Positions 18,258 through 26,897 are shown, counted from the first letter of the stretch. The stretch is 64,000 bases of DNA from Mogibacterium sp. (GCA_017512365.1 JAFWGQ010000014.1:62001-126000); one strand, 5' to 3'. Notes: generated from the sequence alone by a model not told the origin. Program-made: numbers and translations.

Positions 18258-18516
18258 AGTGTGTACGACTATAGCATTTTCTTAAGATCGTACACACATT
18301 TTACGGTCTGGCGGCTGAAACCACTTGAGAATTCTATCAAAGTGTGTACAACAAGGCAGTTCTGGAGAGATCGTACACACAATTTCAAAAAAAGTGTGTA
18401 CAAATTGGCCGTAAAGCATCGAATCGTACACATTTTCTGTAATTTTCTGTTCTTTAACTTATATGTGAACGTGGAAAGTGTGTACGATGGAGCCTAAATC
18501 CGGAGATTGTACACAC
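18258..18516. repeat. array of four inverted TGTGTACRA pairs between truB and ribF
   Basis: Eight copies of the 9-mer TGTGTACRA, alternating in orientation, form four pairs at 18259-18297, 18342-18380, 18394-18433 and 18478-18516. Each pair spans 39 or 40 bp with 23 or 24 bp inside. Starts of successive pairs are 83, 52 and 84 bp apart, near 8, 5 and 8 turns of B-DNA, and the gaps between pairs are 44, 13 and 44 bp. The insides share only short pieces (GC near the left, GAT before the right arm). Pair 4 could form a 14-bp RNA stem with one GU, but pairs 2 and 3 have mismatches that a DNA-binding protein would tolerate better. The 295-nt gap holds no convincing gene. Confidence 0.85.
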
Positions 18517-18537
18517 TTTGGCGCAGGTTAAAATAAT

Positions 18538-19491
18538 ATGCAAATCATAAATGATCTTGAAGAGCTGAGAATAGAAGAAAAGACCGCGGTGGCCCTGGGG
18601 AATTTCGACGGGATACACCTCGGGCATCAGAAGATAATGGAGAATGCGCTTGAGGCCGCAAAGAAAGGAGGCCTTAAGCCGCTTTGCTTCACTTTTTCGA
18701 ACCATCCTTTCAATTTCATCCTCGGGAGAGACGGAGATGATCCGGCCGCGATAAAGCTCATATGCTCCGAAGATGAAAAGATCTCCATGATAAGGGACAT
18801 GGGCTTCGACATCCTCGTGAACCTGCCGTTCGATGAGCGCATTATGAAGATGAGAGCGCACGATTTCTTCAGCGAGGTCCTATCCGAAGGGCTGAACTCG
18901 GGCTTCATTTCCGCAGGCTTCAACTACAGCTACGGAGCAAGGGCAGAGGGAAAGCCTGAGATGCTCATGGCCGAGTGCGCTGAAGCCTGCATGGGCTGCC
19001 GCATACAGGAAGCGGTAAAGGTCGATGGAAAGGTCGTCAGCTCGACCCTGATACGTGAGATGATCTCGGCCGGCGACATGGAGCTTGTGAGGAAATATCT
19101 CGGAAGGGCGCTGTCGTTTGCCGGCAGGGTGGAGCACGGAAACAGGATAGGAAGCGCCAACGGCTGCCCGACTGCCAACATCATCCCGGCTGCAGACAGG
19201 ATGCTTCCTCCGTACGGAGTGTATTTCACTCGTACGACAGTCGACGGCAGGGAATACAGCAGCGTATCGAATCTCGGGCTCAGACCGACGATCGATGCGG
19301 ACAATGAGGTCAGGTCGATCGAAACGAATATCTTTGACTTCAGCGATGACCTGTACAATAAGGACATAAGCGTCACATTCGATCATTTCTCGAGAGGAGA
19401 GGTCAGGTTCGGCTCCAGAGAGGAGCTCTTCGAACAGATCAGAAGAGACTGCGAGGGCGCGATGGAATATCACTCAAAACCACAGCAGTGA
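18538..19491 (+). CDS. ribF: bifunctional riboflavin kinase/FAD synthetase
   Basis: 317 aa. Converts riboflavin to FMN and FMN to FAD. The N-terminal nucleotidyltransferase shows VALGNFDGIHLGHQKIM and FNYSYGARAEGKPEML; the C-terminal flavokinase shows GRVEHGNRIGSANGCPTANI, PPYGVYFT and YNKDISVTF. The start at 18538 has only a weak GCAGG-type site. No FMN riboswitch is seen upstream; instead the inverted-repeat array ends 21 bp before the start codon, so that array may control this gene. No terminator is seen before the rpsO promoter. Confidence 0.95.
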   Translation: MQIINDLEELRIEEKTAVALGNFDGIHLGHQKIMENALEAAKKGGLKPLCFTFSNHPFNFILGRDGDDPAAIKLICSEDEKISMIRDMGFDILVNLPFDERIMKMRAHDFFSEVLSEGLNSGFISAGFNYSYGARAEGKPEMLMAECAEACMGCRIQEAVKVDGKVVSSTLIREMISAGDMELVRKYLGRALSFAGRVEHGNRIGSANGCPTANIIPAADRMLPPYGVYFTRTTVDGREYSSVSNLGLRPTIDADNEVRSIETNIFDFSDDLYNKDISVTFDHFSRGEVRFGSREELFEQIRRDCEGAMEYHSKPQQ

Positions 19492-19511
19492 TCTGATCTG
19501 ATAAAAAAAGA

Positions 19512-19540
19512 TAGACATCCGCTTCGTATTATGTTAGTAT
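19512..19540 (+). promoter_or_regulatory. rpsO promoter
   Basis: TAGACA, 17-bp spacer, TAGTAT. The predicted start is near 19547, at the foot of the leader hairpin. Confidence 0.6.
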
Positions 19541-19544
19541 ACAC

Positions 19545-19656
19545 GAGCTGCGGGATTTTTCCGCGGCTCGATCAATCAAATATACCCGCGCCGCAGTGGC
19601 TCGACACTCCAACGGCCTCGCAGAGCGGGCGAACTGAAGAAAAGGAGTTTTTTATT
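19545..19656 (+). promoter_or_regulatory. structured rpsO leader, candidate S15 autoregulatory site
   Basis: About 110 nt of 5' leader. It opens with GAGCTGCGG / CCGCGGCTC (19545-19553 with 19561-19569, one GU pair, loop GATTTTT), followed by a GC-rich second domain beginning CCCGC and ending GCGGG, then AAAAGGAG before the ATG. Ribosomal protein S15 represses its own mRNA in several phyla through such leaders; that role here is inferred. Confidence 0.5.
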
Positions 19657-19923
19657 ATGCTTACAAAAGAAAAGAAACAGGAAATCATCAAAGAGTACGC
19701 TATCAAAGAGGGCGACACAGGTTCCCCTGAGGTACAGGTAGCCATCCTTACTTACAGGATCAATGACCTCAACGAGCACCTCAAAGAGCATCACAAGGAC
19801 TTCCACTCCAGAAGAGGTCTTCTGAAGATGGTAGGTCAGAGAAGAAACCTTCTCAAGTATCTGAGAGAGACAGACATCGAAAGATACAGATCTCTCATTT
19901 CCAGACTCGGTCTGAGGAAATAA
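19657..19923 (+). CDS. rpsO: 30S ribosomal protein S15
   Basis: 88 aa, normal length. Seen: [60 protein letters not shown] and QRRNLLKYL. Binds the central domain of 16S rRNA early in 30S assembly. The start is at 19657, since AAAAGGAG lies about 9 nt upstream and the longer frame is leader RNA. The next gene is pnp, the widely conserved rpsO-pnp pair. Confidence 0.98.
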   Translation: MLTKEKKQEIIKEYAIKEGDTGSPEVQVAILTYRINDLNEHLKEHHKDFHSRRGLLKMVGQRRNLLKYLRETDIERYRSLISRLGLRK

Positions 19924-19935
19924 TCACTGACAATG

Positions 19936-19960
19936 AAGCGGGAGTGCGCCTCCCGCTTTG
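19936..19960 (+). terminator. rpsO 3' hairpin (weak terminator)
   Basis: Perfect 9-bp stem AAGCGGGAG / CTCCCGCTT with loop TGCGC, then only TTTG. The short T tract suggests partial readthrough into pnp. Confidence 0.55.
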
Positions 19961-19970
19961 CTTGTATATC

Positions 19971-19986
19971 CGGAGCAAAAGCTCCG
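19971..19986 (+). promoter_or_regulatory. pnp leader hairpin
   Basis: Stem CGGAGC / GCTCCG with an AAAA loop, about 50 nt before pnp. Leaders of pnp are processed at hairpins in other bacteria (RNase III then PNPase); a similar role here is only inferred from position. Confidence 0.4.
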
Positions 19987-20037
19987 CACGTTAATGCCCA
20001 TAGGAGAGAAAGATTAACAGGAAGGAGTTGTTAATAA

Positions 20038-22170
20038 ATGGGTAGATTTGAAGATTACAGAACATACAGAACAGCACTCGGCGGCAGGCTTCTCGAGGTA
20101 GAGATAGGCAAGCTGGCCGAACAGGCAAACGGAGCCGCAGTGGTAAGATACGGCGACACGGTCGTGAGCTGCACGGTCTGCGCCAGCAAGGAGCCGAAGC
20201 AGGACGTGGATTTCTTCCCGCTGACATGCAATTTCGAAGAGAAGCTTTACGCGGTAGGAAAGATCCCGGGCGGATACATCAAGAGAGAAGGCCGTCCGAG
20301 CGAAAAGGCCACGCTGATCTCGAGACTCATCGACAGACCGCTGAGGCCTCTTTTCCCGAAGGGATACAGAAACGACGTTGTAGTCGCGGCGACCGCTCTT
20401 TCGGTCGATCACGACTGCTCGCCTGAGGTAGCATCCCTCATCGGAACATCCATCGCGATCGCCATATCGGACATCCCTTGGGACGGCCCTACAGCAGGCG
20501 TTGTCGTTGGCAGAGTCGACGGCGAATTCGTCATCAACCCTGACTTCGAGCAGAGACAGGTATCCGACGTTAATCTGACAGTCTGCGGTACCGAGGAGGC
20601 CATCATGATGGTCGAAGCCGGAGCGAAAGAAGTTCCTGAGGATCAGATGCTCGAGGCCATACTCCTCGGTCACGAAGAGATAAAGAACATCTGCAGATTC
20701 ATCAAGGGCATCGTTGAGGAAGTCGGAAAGGAAAAGCAGGACTATGTCACTTTCAAGGCCGGCGAGGACGTAGAAGCTGCAGTAAGAGAATACTCAACAC
20801 AGCTGATGGTCGACGCCATCTATACCAAAGATAAGCAGGAAAGACTTGCCAATATGGATGCTGTGTCCGAACTCACAAAGGGACACTTCGCCGAGAAGTT
20901 TGAGGAGAGGATGGCTGAGGTAGACGAGGTCCTCTACAACATCAAGAAGGAGCAGGTCAGAACGCGCATCCTCGAAGAAGGCGTAAGACCTGACGACAGA
21001 AGACCTGATGAGATCAGACCGCTCTGGAGCGAGACCGGATATCTTCCGAGAGCTCACGGATCAGGACTCTTCAAGAGAGGCCAGACACAGGTCCTCTCGA
21101 TCGCGACACTGGCGCCACTTTCCGAGGCTCAGTGGCTCGACGGCATCGATGACGATGTGACAAGAAAGAGATACATGCATCAGTATAACTTCCCGGGCTA
21201 CTGCACGGGCGAGGCAAAGCCTTCAAGGTCGCCTGGAAGAAGAGAGATCGGACACGGAGCACTCGCTGAAAGAGCGCTTCTGCCTGTACTTCCTTCCGAC
21301 GAGGAATTCCCTTACGCTATCAGAGTCGTCTCCGAGGTAATGAGCTCTAACGGTTCATCCTCGATGGCTTCGACATGCGGCTCCACGCTCGCTCTGATGG
21401 ACGCCGGCGTTCCTATCAAAAAACCTGTATCCGGCATCGCGATGGGACTCATCGAAGGATTCAACGAAGACGGATCGAGCAAGTTCGCGATCCTCTCCGA
21501 CATCCAGGGCATGGAAGACTTCCTGGGAGACATGGACTTCAAGGTCACCGGTACTCCTGACGGCGTAACGGCGCTTCAGATGGACATCAAGGTGCACGGA
21601 CTCAACAGAGAGATCCTCAAGCAGGCCCTCGACCAGGCCAAGATCGGCAGGGCCAAGATCCTCGAGAACATGCTCGAAGAGATCGCCGAGCCTCGCAAGG
21701 AGCTCAGCCCGTACGCTCCTAGATTCATCAGCATGAGAGTCGACCCTGACAAGATCAGGCTCGTCATCGGACCTGGAGGAAAGACAGTCAACAGGATCGT
21801 CGAAGAGACCGGCGCCAAGATCGATATCTCCGACGATGATGTCGGATTCATCGCCATCTACGCTGTCGATCAGGAAAGCGCGGAAAAGGCCAGACAGGAG
21901 ATCGAGCTCATCACTAAGGATGTCGAGGTCGGAGAGACCTACGAGGGCACGGTCACAAGGATCATGGGCTTCGGAGCCTTCCTTGAGATCCTGCCGGGCA
22001 AGGAGGGGCTCCTCCACATCTCAAAGATGGCCGACCACAGGGTCAACAGGGTCGAGGATGTCATGAACATCGGCGATAAAGTTACGGTCAAGGTCTATGA
22101 GATCGATTCACAGGGCCGCATCAACCTCGAGCGTCCTGACGTCAAGAGACAGCCAAGAAGAGACAAATAA
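20038..22170 (+). CDS. pnp: polyribonucleotide nucleotidyltransferase (PNPase)
   Basis: 710 aa phosphorolytic 3'-5' exoribonuclease. Two RNase PH-like cores (first with RYGDTVVSCTVCAS and REGRPSEKATLISRLIDRPL; second with SGLFKRGQTQVLSIATLAPL, EVMSSNGSSSMASTCGSTLA and GVPIKKPVSGIAMGLI) flank a helical domain. The C-terminus has a KH domain (VIGPGGKTVNRIVEETGAKI) and an S1 domain (YEGTVTRIMGFGAFLEILPG). A GGAAGGAG element stands 10 nt before the ATG. Confidence 0.98.
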   Translation: MGRFEDYRTYRTALGGRLLEVEIGKLAEQANGAAVVRYGDTVVSCTVCASKEPKQDVDFFPLTCNFEEKLYAVGKIPGGYIKREGRPSEKATLISRLIDRPLRPLFPKGYRNDVVVAATALSVDHDCSPEVASLIGTSIAIAISDIPWDGPTAGVVVGRVDGEFVINPDFEQRQVSDVNLTVCGTEEAIMMVEAGAKEVPEDQMLEAILLGHEEIKNICRFIKGIVEEVGKEKQDYVTFKAGEDVEAAVREYSTQLMVDAIYTKDKQERLANMDAVSELTKGHFAEKFEERMAEVDEVLYNIKKEQVRTRILEEGVRPDDRRPDEIRPLWSETGYLPRAHGSGLFKRGQTQVLSIATLAPLSEAQWLDGIDDDVTRKRYMHQYNFPGYCTGEAKPSRSPGRREIGHGALAERALLPVLPSDEEFPYAIRVVSEVMSSNGSSSMASTCGSTLALMDAGVPIKKPVSGIAMGLIEGFNEDGSSKFAILSDIQGMEDFLGDMDFKVTGTPDGVTALQMDIKVHGLNREILKQALDQAKIGRAKILENMLEEIAEPRKELSPYAPRFISMRVDPDKIRLVIGPGGKTVNRIVEETGAKIDISDDDVGFIAIYAVDQESAEKARQEIELITKDVEVGETYEGTVTRIMGFGAFLEILPGKEGLLHISKMADHRVNRVEDVMNIGDKVTVKVYEIDSQGRINLERPDVKRQPRRDK

Positions 22171-22176
22171 GCTTCG

Positions 22177-24195
22177 ATGCTGTACGAAGAAGGATTCACT
22201 CAAAACAGAGAGATCTCATGGCTCAGATATAATGAGCGTGTACTCGAAGAGGCACTTGATGATAAAGTGCCTCTTTTTGAGCGCCTGCGTTTCATAGCCA
22301 TATTTGTCAGCAATCTCGAGGAATTCTTCAAGGTAAGGGTAGGCAGCCTGCTCGGCGAGGATGACGAGGGCGATGATCAGCCTGATGAAAGATCCGGGAT
22401 GACTCCGGCAGAGCAGCTCAGACTGATACACAGCATGGTGCCGGGTCTCCTGATGAAGAAGGACATGGCGTACGGCATAGTCGAGGGGAAGCTCGCCGAA
22501 TCAGGCATCATCAGGATGGAGCCTTATCAGCTCGATGAAAACGACCGCGGGAGATGCTTCGATTTCTTCCGCGACGAGATCAAAAGCAGACTGAAGGTGA
22601 TATTGCTCACGTCTGATGATCCTCTTCCTGAACTGGACGAGGAGCGTCCCTACATGATAGCCAGCCTTGACGCAGAGCTAGAGGACAGGTTCGGAGTCAT
22701 AGACATACCGGAAGACATACCCAAGCTGCTGGTCCTCGACAGGGGAATAAAGCCCGGCTCGGCTTTCAGATACGTGCTTACGGAAGACATCATAGAGATG
22801 TTTGCCGACACGCTGTTCATTCCTTTCATCCCGACAGAGATATTCTCGATAGACATCGCAAGGAACGCAGAGGCTGCGGGCGGAGGGAGCAGGGCGAATA
22901 CCGCCGGAGAGATGAGAGAGATAGTCAGGCAGAGGAAGACTGCTCCGGCCGACAAGCTCATTGCCGACGGCAGGATGTCAGGAAATCTCAGGAGATACCT
23001 CGAAGGCTGCCTCGATATAGACAGCAGACAGATATTCAGCACCACGAGGATAGATTTTTCATATCTGGACGAACTTGCGGAGGCGGTTCCGGAATGGCTC
23101 AGGATCGGCCTGATGTATGAAGCTCATGATCCTTATGATCAGACGAGGGAGATAAGAGGGAACATCATCGACGCTGTGAAGGAAAGGGATTTTCTGTCGG
23201 CGTATCCGCAGGATTCGATGGATCTCTTCCTCGGACTTCTGAGAGAAGCCGCATTTTCGGCCAGAGTAAAGGAGATAAGGCTCACGATATACCGTCTTGC
23301 AGCCAACCCGAAGATCACCGAATATCTTATTTACGCTGCAAGAAACGGGAAGAAAGTCAGAGTGGTGCTCGAACTCAGGGCAAGATTCGATGAGGAGAGG
23401 AATCTCGAATGGGCGGAAAAGCTCAGAGCGGCGGGCTGCAAAGTGTATTACGGCACGGAGAACTACAAGATACATTCCAAAATGTGCCAGATCGTCATCA
23501 CCGGCGCGGACGGGGAAGAAAGACATATCACCCAGATCTCGACAGGCAACTACAACGAAAAGACGGCGAAACAGTACACCGATCTTTCTCTGATCACATA
23601 TGACCGGAAGATCGGGAAGGCGGCAGCCAGGCTGTTCAGAGATATATGTAAGGACAGGATAGCAGATGTGCAGACCCGGGGGAGCAGGAAGGCGTCCGCA
23701 AAGAGATACGCGCCTCTTCTGGCTTCTCCGGTAAGCATGCGCAGCGAACTCCTGAGACTCATAAAGCGCGAGGCCGGAAAAGGGGACCGGGGCAGGATAT
23801 TCTTCAAGGTCAATTCCGTATCCGATGAAGAGATAATAGAGGCGCTCATGGAAGCATCATGCGCGGGATGTCAGATCCGCATGATAGTTCGCGGCATTTG
23901 CTGCATACTGCCGGGCATACCGGACTGCACCGAGAATATCTGCATCGTCAACATGGTCGGACGATTCCTCGAGCATTCGAGAGTGTATGTGTTCGGCGAG
24001 GGCGCTGAAGAAGTCATGTACATCTCTTCGGCCGATCTTATGACGAGGAACCTCGACAGAAGAGTCGAGATAGCCTGCCCTGTATGTGACGGTAAAATAA
24101 AAAGCCGCATACGCGGCATAATGACTGAAGTATACTGCGATACAGACAAAGGCAGGGTAATGATGCCGGACGGCACATACGCACGCAAGGTCTAA
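22177..24195 (+). CDS. ppk: polyphosphate kinase 1
   Basis: 672 aa. Polymerises the gamma phosphate of ATP into polyphosphate, reversibly. Seen: an N-terminal NREISWLRYNERVLEEA, FVSNLEEFFKVRVGSL, the autophosphorylated His in NYKIHSKMCQIVI (about 433), STGNYNEKTAKQYTDL, and the second active-site region ISSADLMTRNLDRRVEI. Six bases after pnp, so probably co-transcribed with this RNA-degrading phosphorolase. Its stop shares CTAA with the stop of a small convergent gene, and a plus-strand terminator lies about 300 nt further on. Confidence 0.94.
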   Translation: MLYEEGFTQNREISWLRYNERVLEEALDDKVPLFERLRFIAIFVSNLEEFFKVRVGSLLGEDDEGDDQPDERSGMTPAEQLRLIHSMVPGLLMKKDMAYGIVEGKLAESGIIRMEPYQLDENDRGRCFDFFRDEIKSRLKVILLTSDDPLPELDEERPYMIASLDAELEDRFGVIDIPEDIPKLLVLDRGIKPGSAFRYVLTEDIIEMFADTLFIPFIPTEIFSIDIARNAEAAGGGSRANTAGEMREIVRQRKTAPADKLIADGRMSGNLRRYLEGCLDIDSRQIFSTTRIDFSYLDELAEAVPEWLRIGLMYEAHDPYDQTREIRGNIIDAVKERDFLSAYPQDSMDLFLGLLREAAFSARVKEIRLTIYRLAANPKITEYLIYAARNGKKVRVVLELRARFDEERNLEWAEKLRAAGCKVYYGTENYKIHSKMCQIVITGADGEERHITQISTGNYNEKTAKQYTDLSLITYDRKIGKAAARLFRDICKDRIADVQTRGSRKASAKRYAPLLASPVSMRSELLRLIKREAGKGDRGRIFFKVNSVSDEEIIEALMEASCAGCQIRMIVRGICCILPGIPDCTENICIVNMVGRFLEHSRVYVFGEGAEEVMYISSADLMTRNLDRRVEIACPVCDGKIKSRIRGIMTEVYCDTDKGRVMMPDGTYARKV

Positions 24196-24476
24196 CGGAT
24201 GTTCCGCTTGCGCTTTTCGACCTCGGCGTCATCCGGAAAGTGCATGGTATGTCCGCTGCCGCCGGTTTCAGCATCGTCTGACTGAGAACCTTCATCGTCG
24301 TCGACGACCTCATAGTTTGCGCTTTTGTTCATGCGTTCCTTCATCTTTTCGAAAACATGAGAATAACGCTCCCTGACAGGGCGCATGTCGATCTGCTCAT
24401 CGCTGTTGGCGTACCTGACAAGAGCGTAGATGACTATTCCCACTATGAATATCAGTCCGAGCAATATGAGCGGCAT
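24192..24476 (-). CDS. small single-pass membrane protein, unknown function
   Basis: 94 aa, not recognised. It has an N-terminal membrane helix (MPLILLGLIFIVGIVIYALV), a basic/helical middle (RERYSHVFEKMKERMNK) and a hydrophilic tail rich in Asp, Glu and Ser. GAGG lies 7 nt before the ATG, and a TTGACC-17-TAAAAT promoter lies about 50 bp upstream, so the gene is well supported. It is convergent with ppk, with stops overlapping by 4 bases. Confidence 0.75.
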   Translation of the reverse strand: MPLILLGLIFIVGIVIYALVRYANSDEQIDMRPVRERYSHVFEKMKERMNKSANYEVVDDDEGSQSDDAETGGSGHTMHFPDDAEVEKRKRNIR

Positions 24477-24492
24477 ATATACCTCGCATCTC

Positions 24493-24515
24493 AGCAGCCG
24501 AAGCGCTGCTTTTTT
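24493..24515 (+). terminator. terminator for ppk readthrough
   Basis: Plus strand AGCAGC / GCTGCT stem followed by six T. It lies in the leader of the minus-strand small gene, so ppk mRNA is predicted to run antisense through that whole gene before stopping. Confidence 0.65.
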
Positions 24516-24524
24516 GATGCTCCA

Positions 24525-24553
24525 ATTTTATACTTTACAGGCCCGCCGGTCAA
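24525..24553 (-). promoter_or_regulatory. promoter of the small membrane protein gene
   Basis: Read on the minus strand: TTGACC, 17-bp spacer, TAAAAT. Confidence 0.6.
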
Positions 24554-24831
24554 TGCAACAAAAAGTACATAAAAAAACATAATAAGCAATAATCGTTACA
24601 AGAGTACTGATTGCAATGCCTGCAGACTATTCAGGTTGACTATAACAGTAATAAAAAATAGTTAACAATTAAACAATACTGTCATTACAGGATGGTTAAC
24701 CATAAAATATATTTCGTGAGCGGCAGCAATTATATAAGCTGCCACGTGAGAAAGGGTTATACAGGGAAGGGTGTATTACGATGCATCACTGCCATGTGTG
24801 ACCTTGTTTTTATTTATGAGGGGGAATTGAT
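24554..24831 (+). promoter_or_regulatory. AT-rich upstream region of the secreted protein gene
   Basis: About 280 nt without a gene, AT-rich. A possible promoter is CTGTCA (24679) with TAAAAT (24703-24708). GTTAAC occurs twice (24661, 24695), the second inside the palindrome GGTTAACC, a candidate operator. A stem GGCAGC / GCTGCC (24722-24743, 10-nt loop) sits in the presumed leader. A strong GAGGGGG lies before the ATG at 24832. No riboswitch class was recognised. Confidence 0.35.
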
Positions 24832-26784
24832 ATGAAGTATAAGAAACGAGCTTTGTCGATACTGCTGGCATTGACGATGATCCTGACATTCATGCCGGCG
24901 ATGGTGTTTGCGGATGATGTCGGGGATGCCGGAATAGTTGCTAAAATAGGCGATGTGGGATATGAAACGCTTGAATCTGCTGTATCTGCAGCAGGTGAAG
25001 AAGATGTCATAGTACTGCAGTCAGATGGTATTCTTACAGCTACTTTGATTATCCCGAAAACAGTTACTATCGATATCGGTAAATACAACATCACTGGAAA
25101 AGACATTGGTTCAAGTGTTATAGAGGTTACTGGTGGTACGGTAACTATCAAAGGAACTACCGGAAGGATTTATGGGGAGTCATATAATAGTTATCAGGGT
25201 AAGTATACGCAGATAACAAATGACGTTAAAGTAACGAGTGGAGCGTTTATTCTGGAAGGCGGCACATTGGATTATGCGTATAAAGCTGTTTCCTGTGATA
25301 AAGGTACTACTGTTACTATAAAAGCTGGAAAGGCAGAAGGGCTCAGCAATGCTGTAGAAGCATCAGAGGCAGATGTGTATGTGCAGGGAGGAGTATTGAA
25401 CTGCAATGGAAGCAGCGGTAACGGAATCCAGCTTACTGTAGGCAACGGAATCATATCTGTCTCCGGAGGAGAAGTTCATGGCACAAAGTACGGCATAATG
25501 AACACCTATGGTACAGTAATAGTTTCAGGTGATGCCAGAGTGTCTGGTGATAAGGGCGGAATAAAGCCTACTGGCGGAGAAGTAACAGTTAAAGGTAATG
25601 CTGGAATATTCTCAAGTACGGCTGATGGAATTCAAAACTACAGTGGTGCTGCGATTACTGTATTAGGTGGAACGATTACGGGTAAAATTAGCGGAATACT
25701 GCTCAATAACACAAACAAGAAAAATCCTCCGTCAAATATTACGATTTCAGGAGGGACAATAACTGGCGAACAAAACGGAATTAATGTTAATGGAGCAGCA
25801 CAGGAAGGAAATGTTGTTAATATTTCCGGAACTCCAATTATTTCCGGTGGAAATGCAGCTGTTGCAAAGAGTGCTAGCCTTAAAAAAGACGTTGATATAC
25901 CAATTTCAGGAGGCATCTATAGTACAGATGTGACAGGATTCATTGTAGCTGGTTCTGCTGTAGCTGATGTAACGAGCTCAGGAGGAGCGACAACATATGC
26001 AGTAGGCCGGGAGTCGATCCAGCAAGTTGCTAACGAGGCCGGTAATAGAGTTTCCATTACACAGGGAAGTGTTATTATAACAGAGCCAAAGGCAACAATA
26101 CAGGCTGTTCCACAAATAGCGTTAGCTAATGTAACAAATACAGAAGGAAAATCGAGCGTTGCAGTAGGACAGGAATCAATCCAGGAGGCAGCAGAAGCAT
26201 CTGATAATGCGATTGTTGTAACGCAGGGAGATGTTGTTCTTGATCCTGATACTACAAAAGCTACTGTAACTAACGATGGAACGGGAGAGGTCAAGGTAGG
26301 TGATAAAAAGGTCAACACCAGCAGTGAAGAACTGGCTGAAATGAAGAAGAATGTCAGGGAGGATGCAGAGAAGATCGATGCTCTCGAAAAGGCAAAGGCT
26401 GATGCTGATAAAACTGCTGCAGACACAAAAGCAGAGCTCGATGCTTTGAAGAAATCCGTTGAAGATGAGAAGAACATCGAAGCGAAGTATGCACCTGCCA
26501 AGGTGAAGCTCACTAAGGCAGTGAGGGGCAAGAACAGGATCACAGTATCTTTCAGGAAAGTCAAAAAGAAAGTCGCAGGCTATCAGATACGTCTGACCAA
26601 TACAAGAGACGGTAAGAAAACGTACATAACGGTTAAAAAGAGCAGCAAGAAGACGATAAAGAAGACAGTAAAGAATCTTTACGGCAATACCAAGTACAAG
26701 GTGAATGTACGTGCTTTCAACAAGGTGAAAGGAAAGAGGGTATATGGCAAATGGTCAAATACCAGGACAGTCAAGGTAAGATAG
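24832..26784 (+). CDS. secreted beta-helix-like surface protein with C-terminal Fn3-like domain
   Basis: 650 aa. Signal peptide MKYKKRALSILLALTMILTF with likely cleavage after VFA (about 27). Residues about 60-370 are short Gly-rich strands with recurrent 'SGG.I.G...GI' turns, as in right-handed beta-helix proteins. Two repeats follow (YAVGRESIQQVANEAGNRV near 389; VAVGQESIQEAAEASDNAI near 442), then a Lys/Glu/Ala coiled coil and a very basic Fn3-like domain to the end (YKVNVRAFNKVKGKRVYGKW). There is no LPxTG or other anchor, so it is probably released or held by charge. The middle of the gene is visibly AT-richer than both ends and its neighbours. Function is unknown; adhesion or cell-surface display is a guess. 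Confidence 0.8.
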   Translation: MKYKKRALSILLALTMILTFMPAMVFADDVGDAGIVAKIGDVGYETLESAVSAAGEEDVIVLQSDGILTATLIIPKTVTIDIGKYNITGKDIGSSVIEVTGGTVTIKGTTGRIYGESYNSYQGKYTQITNDVKVTSGAFILEGGTLDYAYKAVSCDKGTTVTIKAGKAEGLSNAVEASEADVYVQGGVLNCNGSSGNGIQLTVGNGIISVSGGEVHGTKYGIMNTYGTVIVSGDARVSGDKGGIKPTGGEVTVKGNAGIFSSTADGIQNYSGAAITVLGGTITGKISGILLNNTNKKNPPSNITISGGTITGEQNGINVNGAAQEGNVVNISGTPIISGGNAAVAKSASLKKDVDIPISGGIYSTDVTGFIVAGSAVADVTSSGGATTYAVGRESIQQVANEAGNRVSITQGSVIITEPKATIQAVPQIALANVTNTEGKSSVAVGQESIQEAAEASDNAIVVTQGDVVLDPDTTKATVTNDGTGEVKVGDKKVNTSSEELAEMKKNVREDAEKIDALEKAKADADKTAADTKAELDALKKSVEDEKNIEAKYAPAKVKLTKAVRGKNRITVSFRKVKKKVAGYQIRLTNTRDGKKTYITVKKSSKKTIKKTVKNLYGNTKYKVNVRAFNKVKGKRVYGKWSNTRTVKVR

Positions 26785-26832
26785 ACTGCATGGATCGGTG
26801 ATCGACCGGAATCATGTCTGAAAGATCTGATC

Positions 26833-26867
26833 ACGGAAGGCGGGGCTAAGGCTCTGCCTTCCGTTTA
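26833..26867 (+). terminator. terminator after the secreted protein gene
   Basis: Stem ACGGAAGGC / GCCTTCCGT (26833-26841 with 26856-26864), extendable inward through GU pairs, then TTTAGTT. The tail runs into the -35 box of the next gene. Confidence 0.6.
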
Positions 26868-26868
26868 G

Positions 26869-26897
26869 TTGAAGTTTGTATCCGTTGAACATATAAT
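26869..26897 (+). promoter_or_regulatory. promoter of the GGDEF gene
   Basis: TTGAAG at 26869-26874, a 17-bp spacer and a perfect TATAAT at 26892-26897. Transcription would start near 26904, so the mRNA is either leaderless at ATG 26905 or has a leader of about 19 nt before ATG 26923. Confidence 0.7.

Noticed and set aside
18261-18497. 78-codon frame across the truB-ribF repeat array
   Set aside because: Its repeated VCTT/VYK peptides are translations of the DNA repeat; no ribosome binding site.
18258-18516. CRISPR array
   Set aside because: The repeat core is only 9 bp, alternates in orientation, and has no spacer regularity or cas genes.
18243-18537. FMN riboswitch before ribF
   Set aside because: None of the conserved FMN-element sequence was recognised; the gap is filled by the inverted pairs.
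24600-24831. c-di-GMP riboswitch before the secreted protein gene
   Set aside because: The context is attractive (a GGDEF gene follows), but the conserved GEMM core could not be found.
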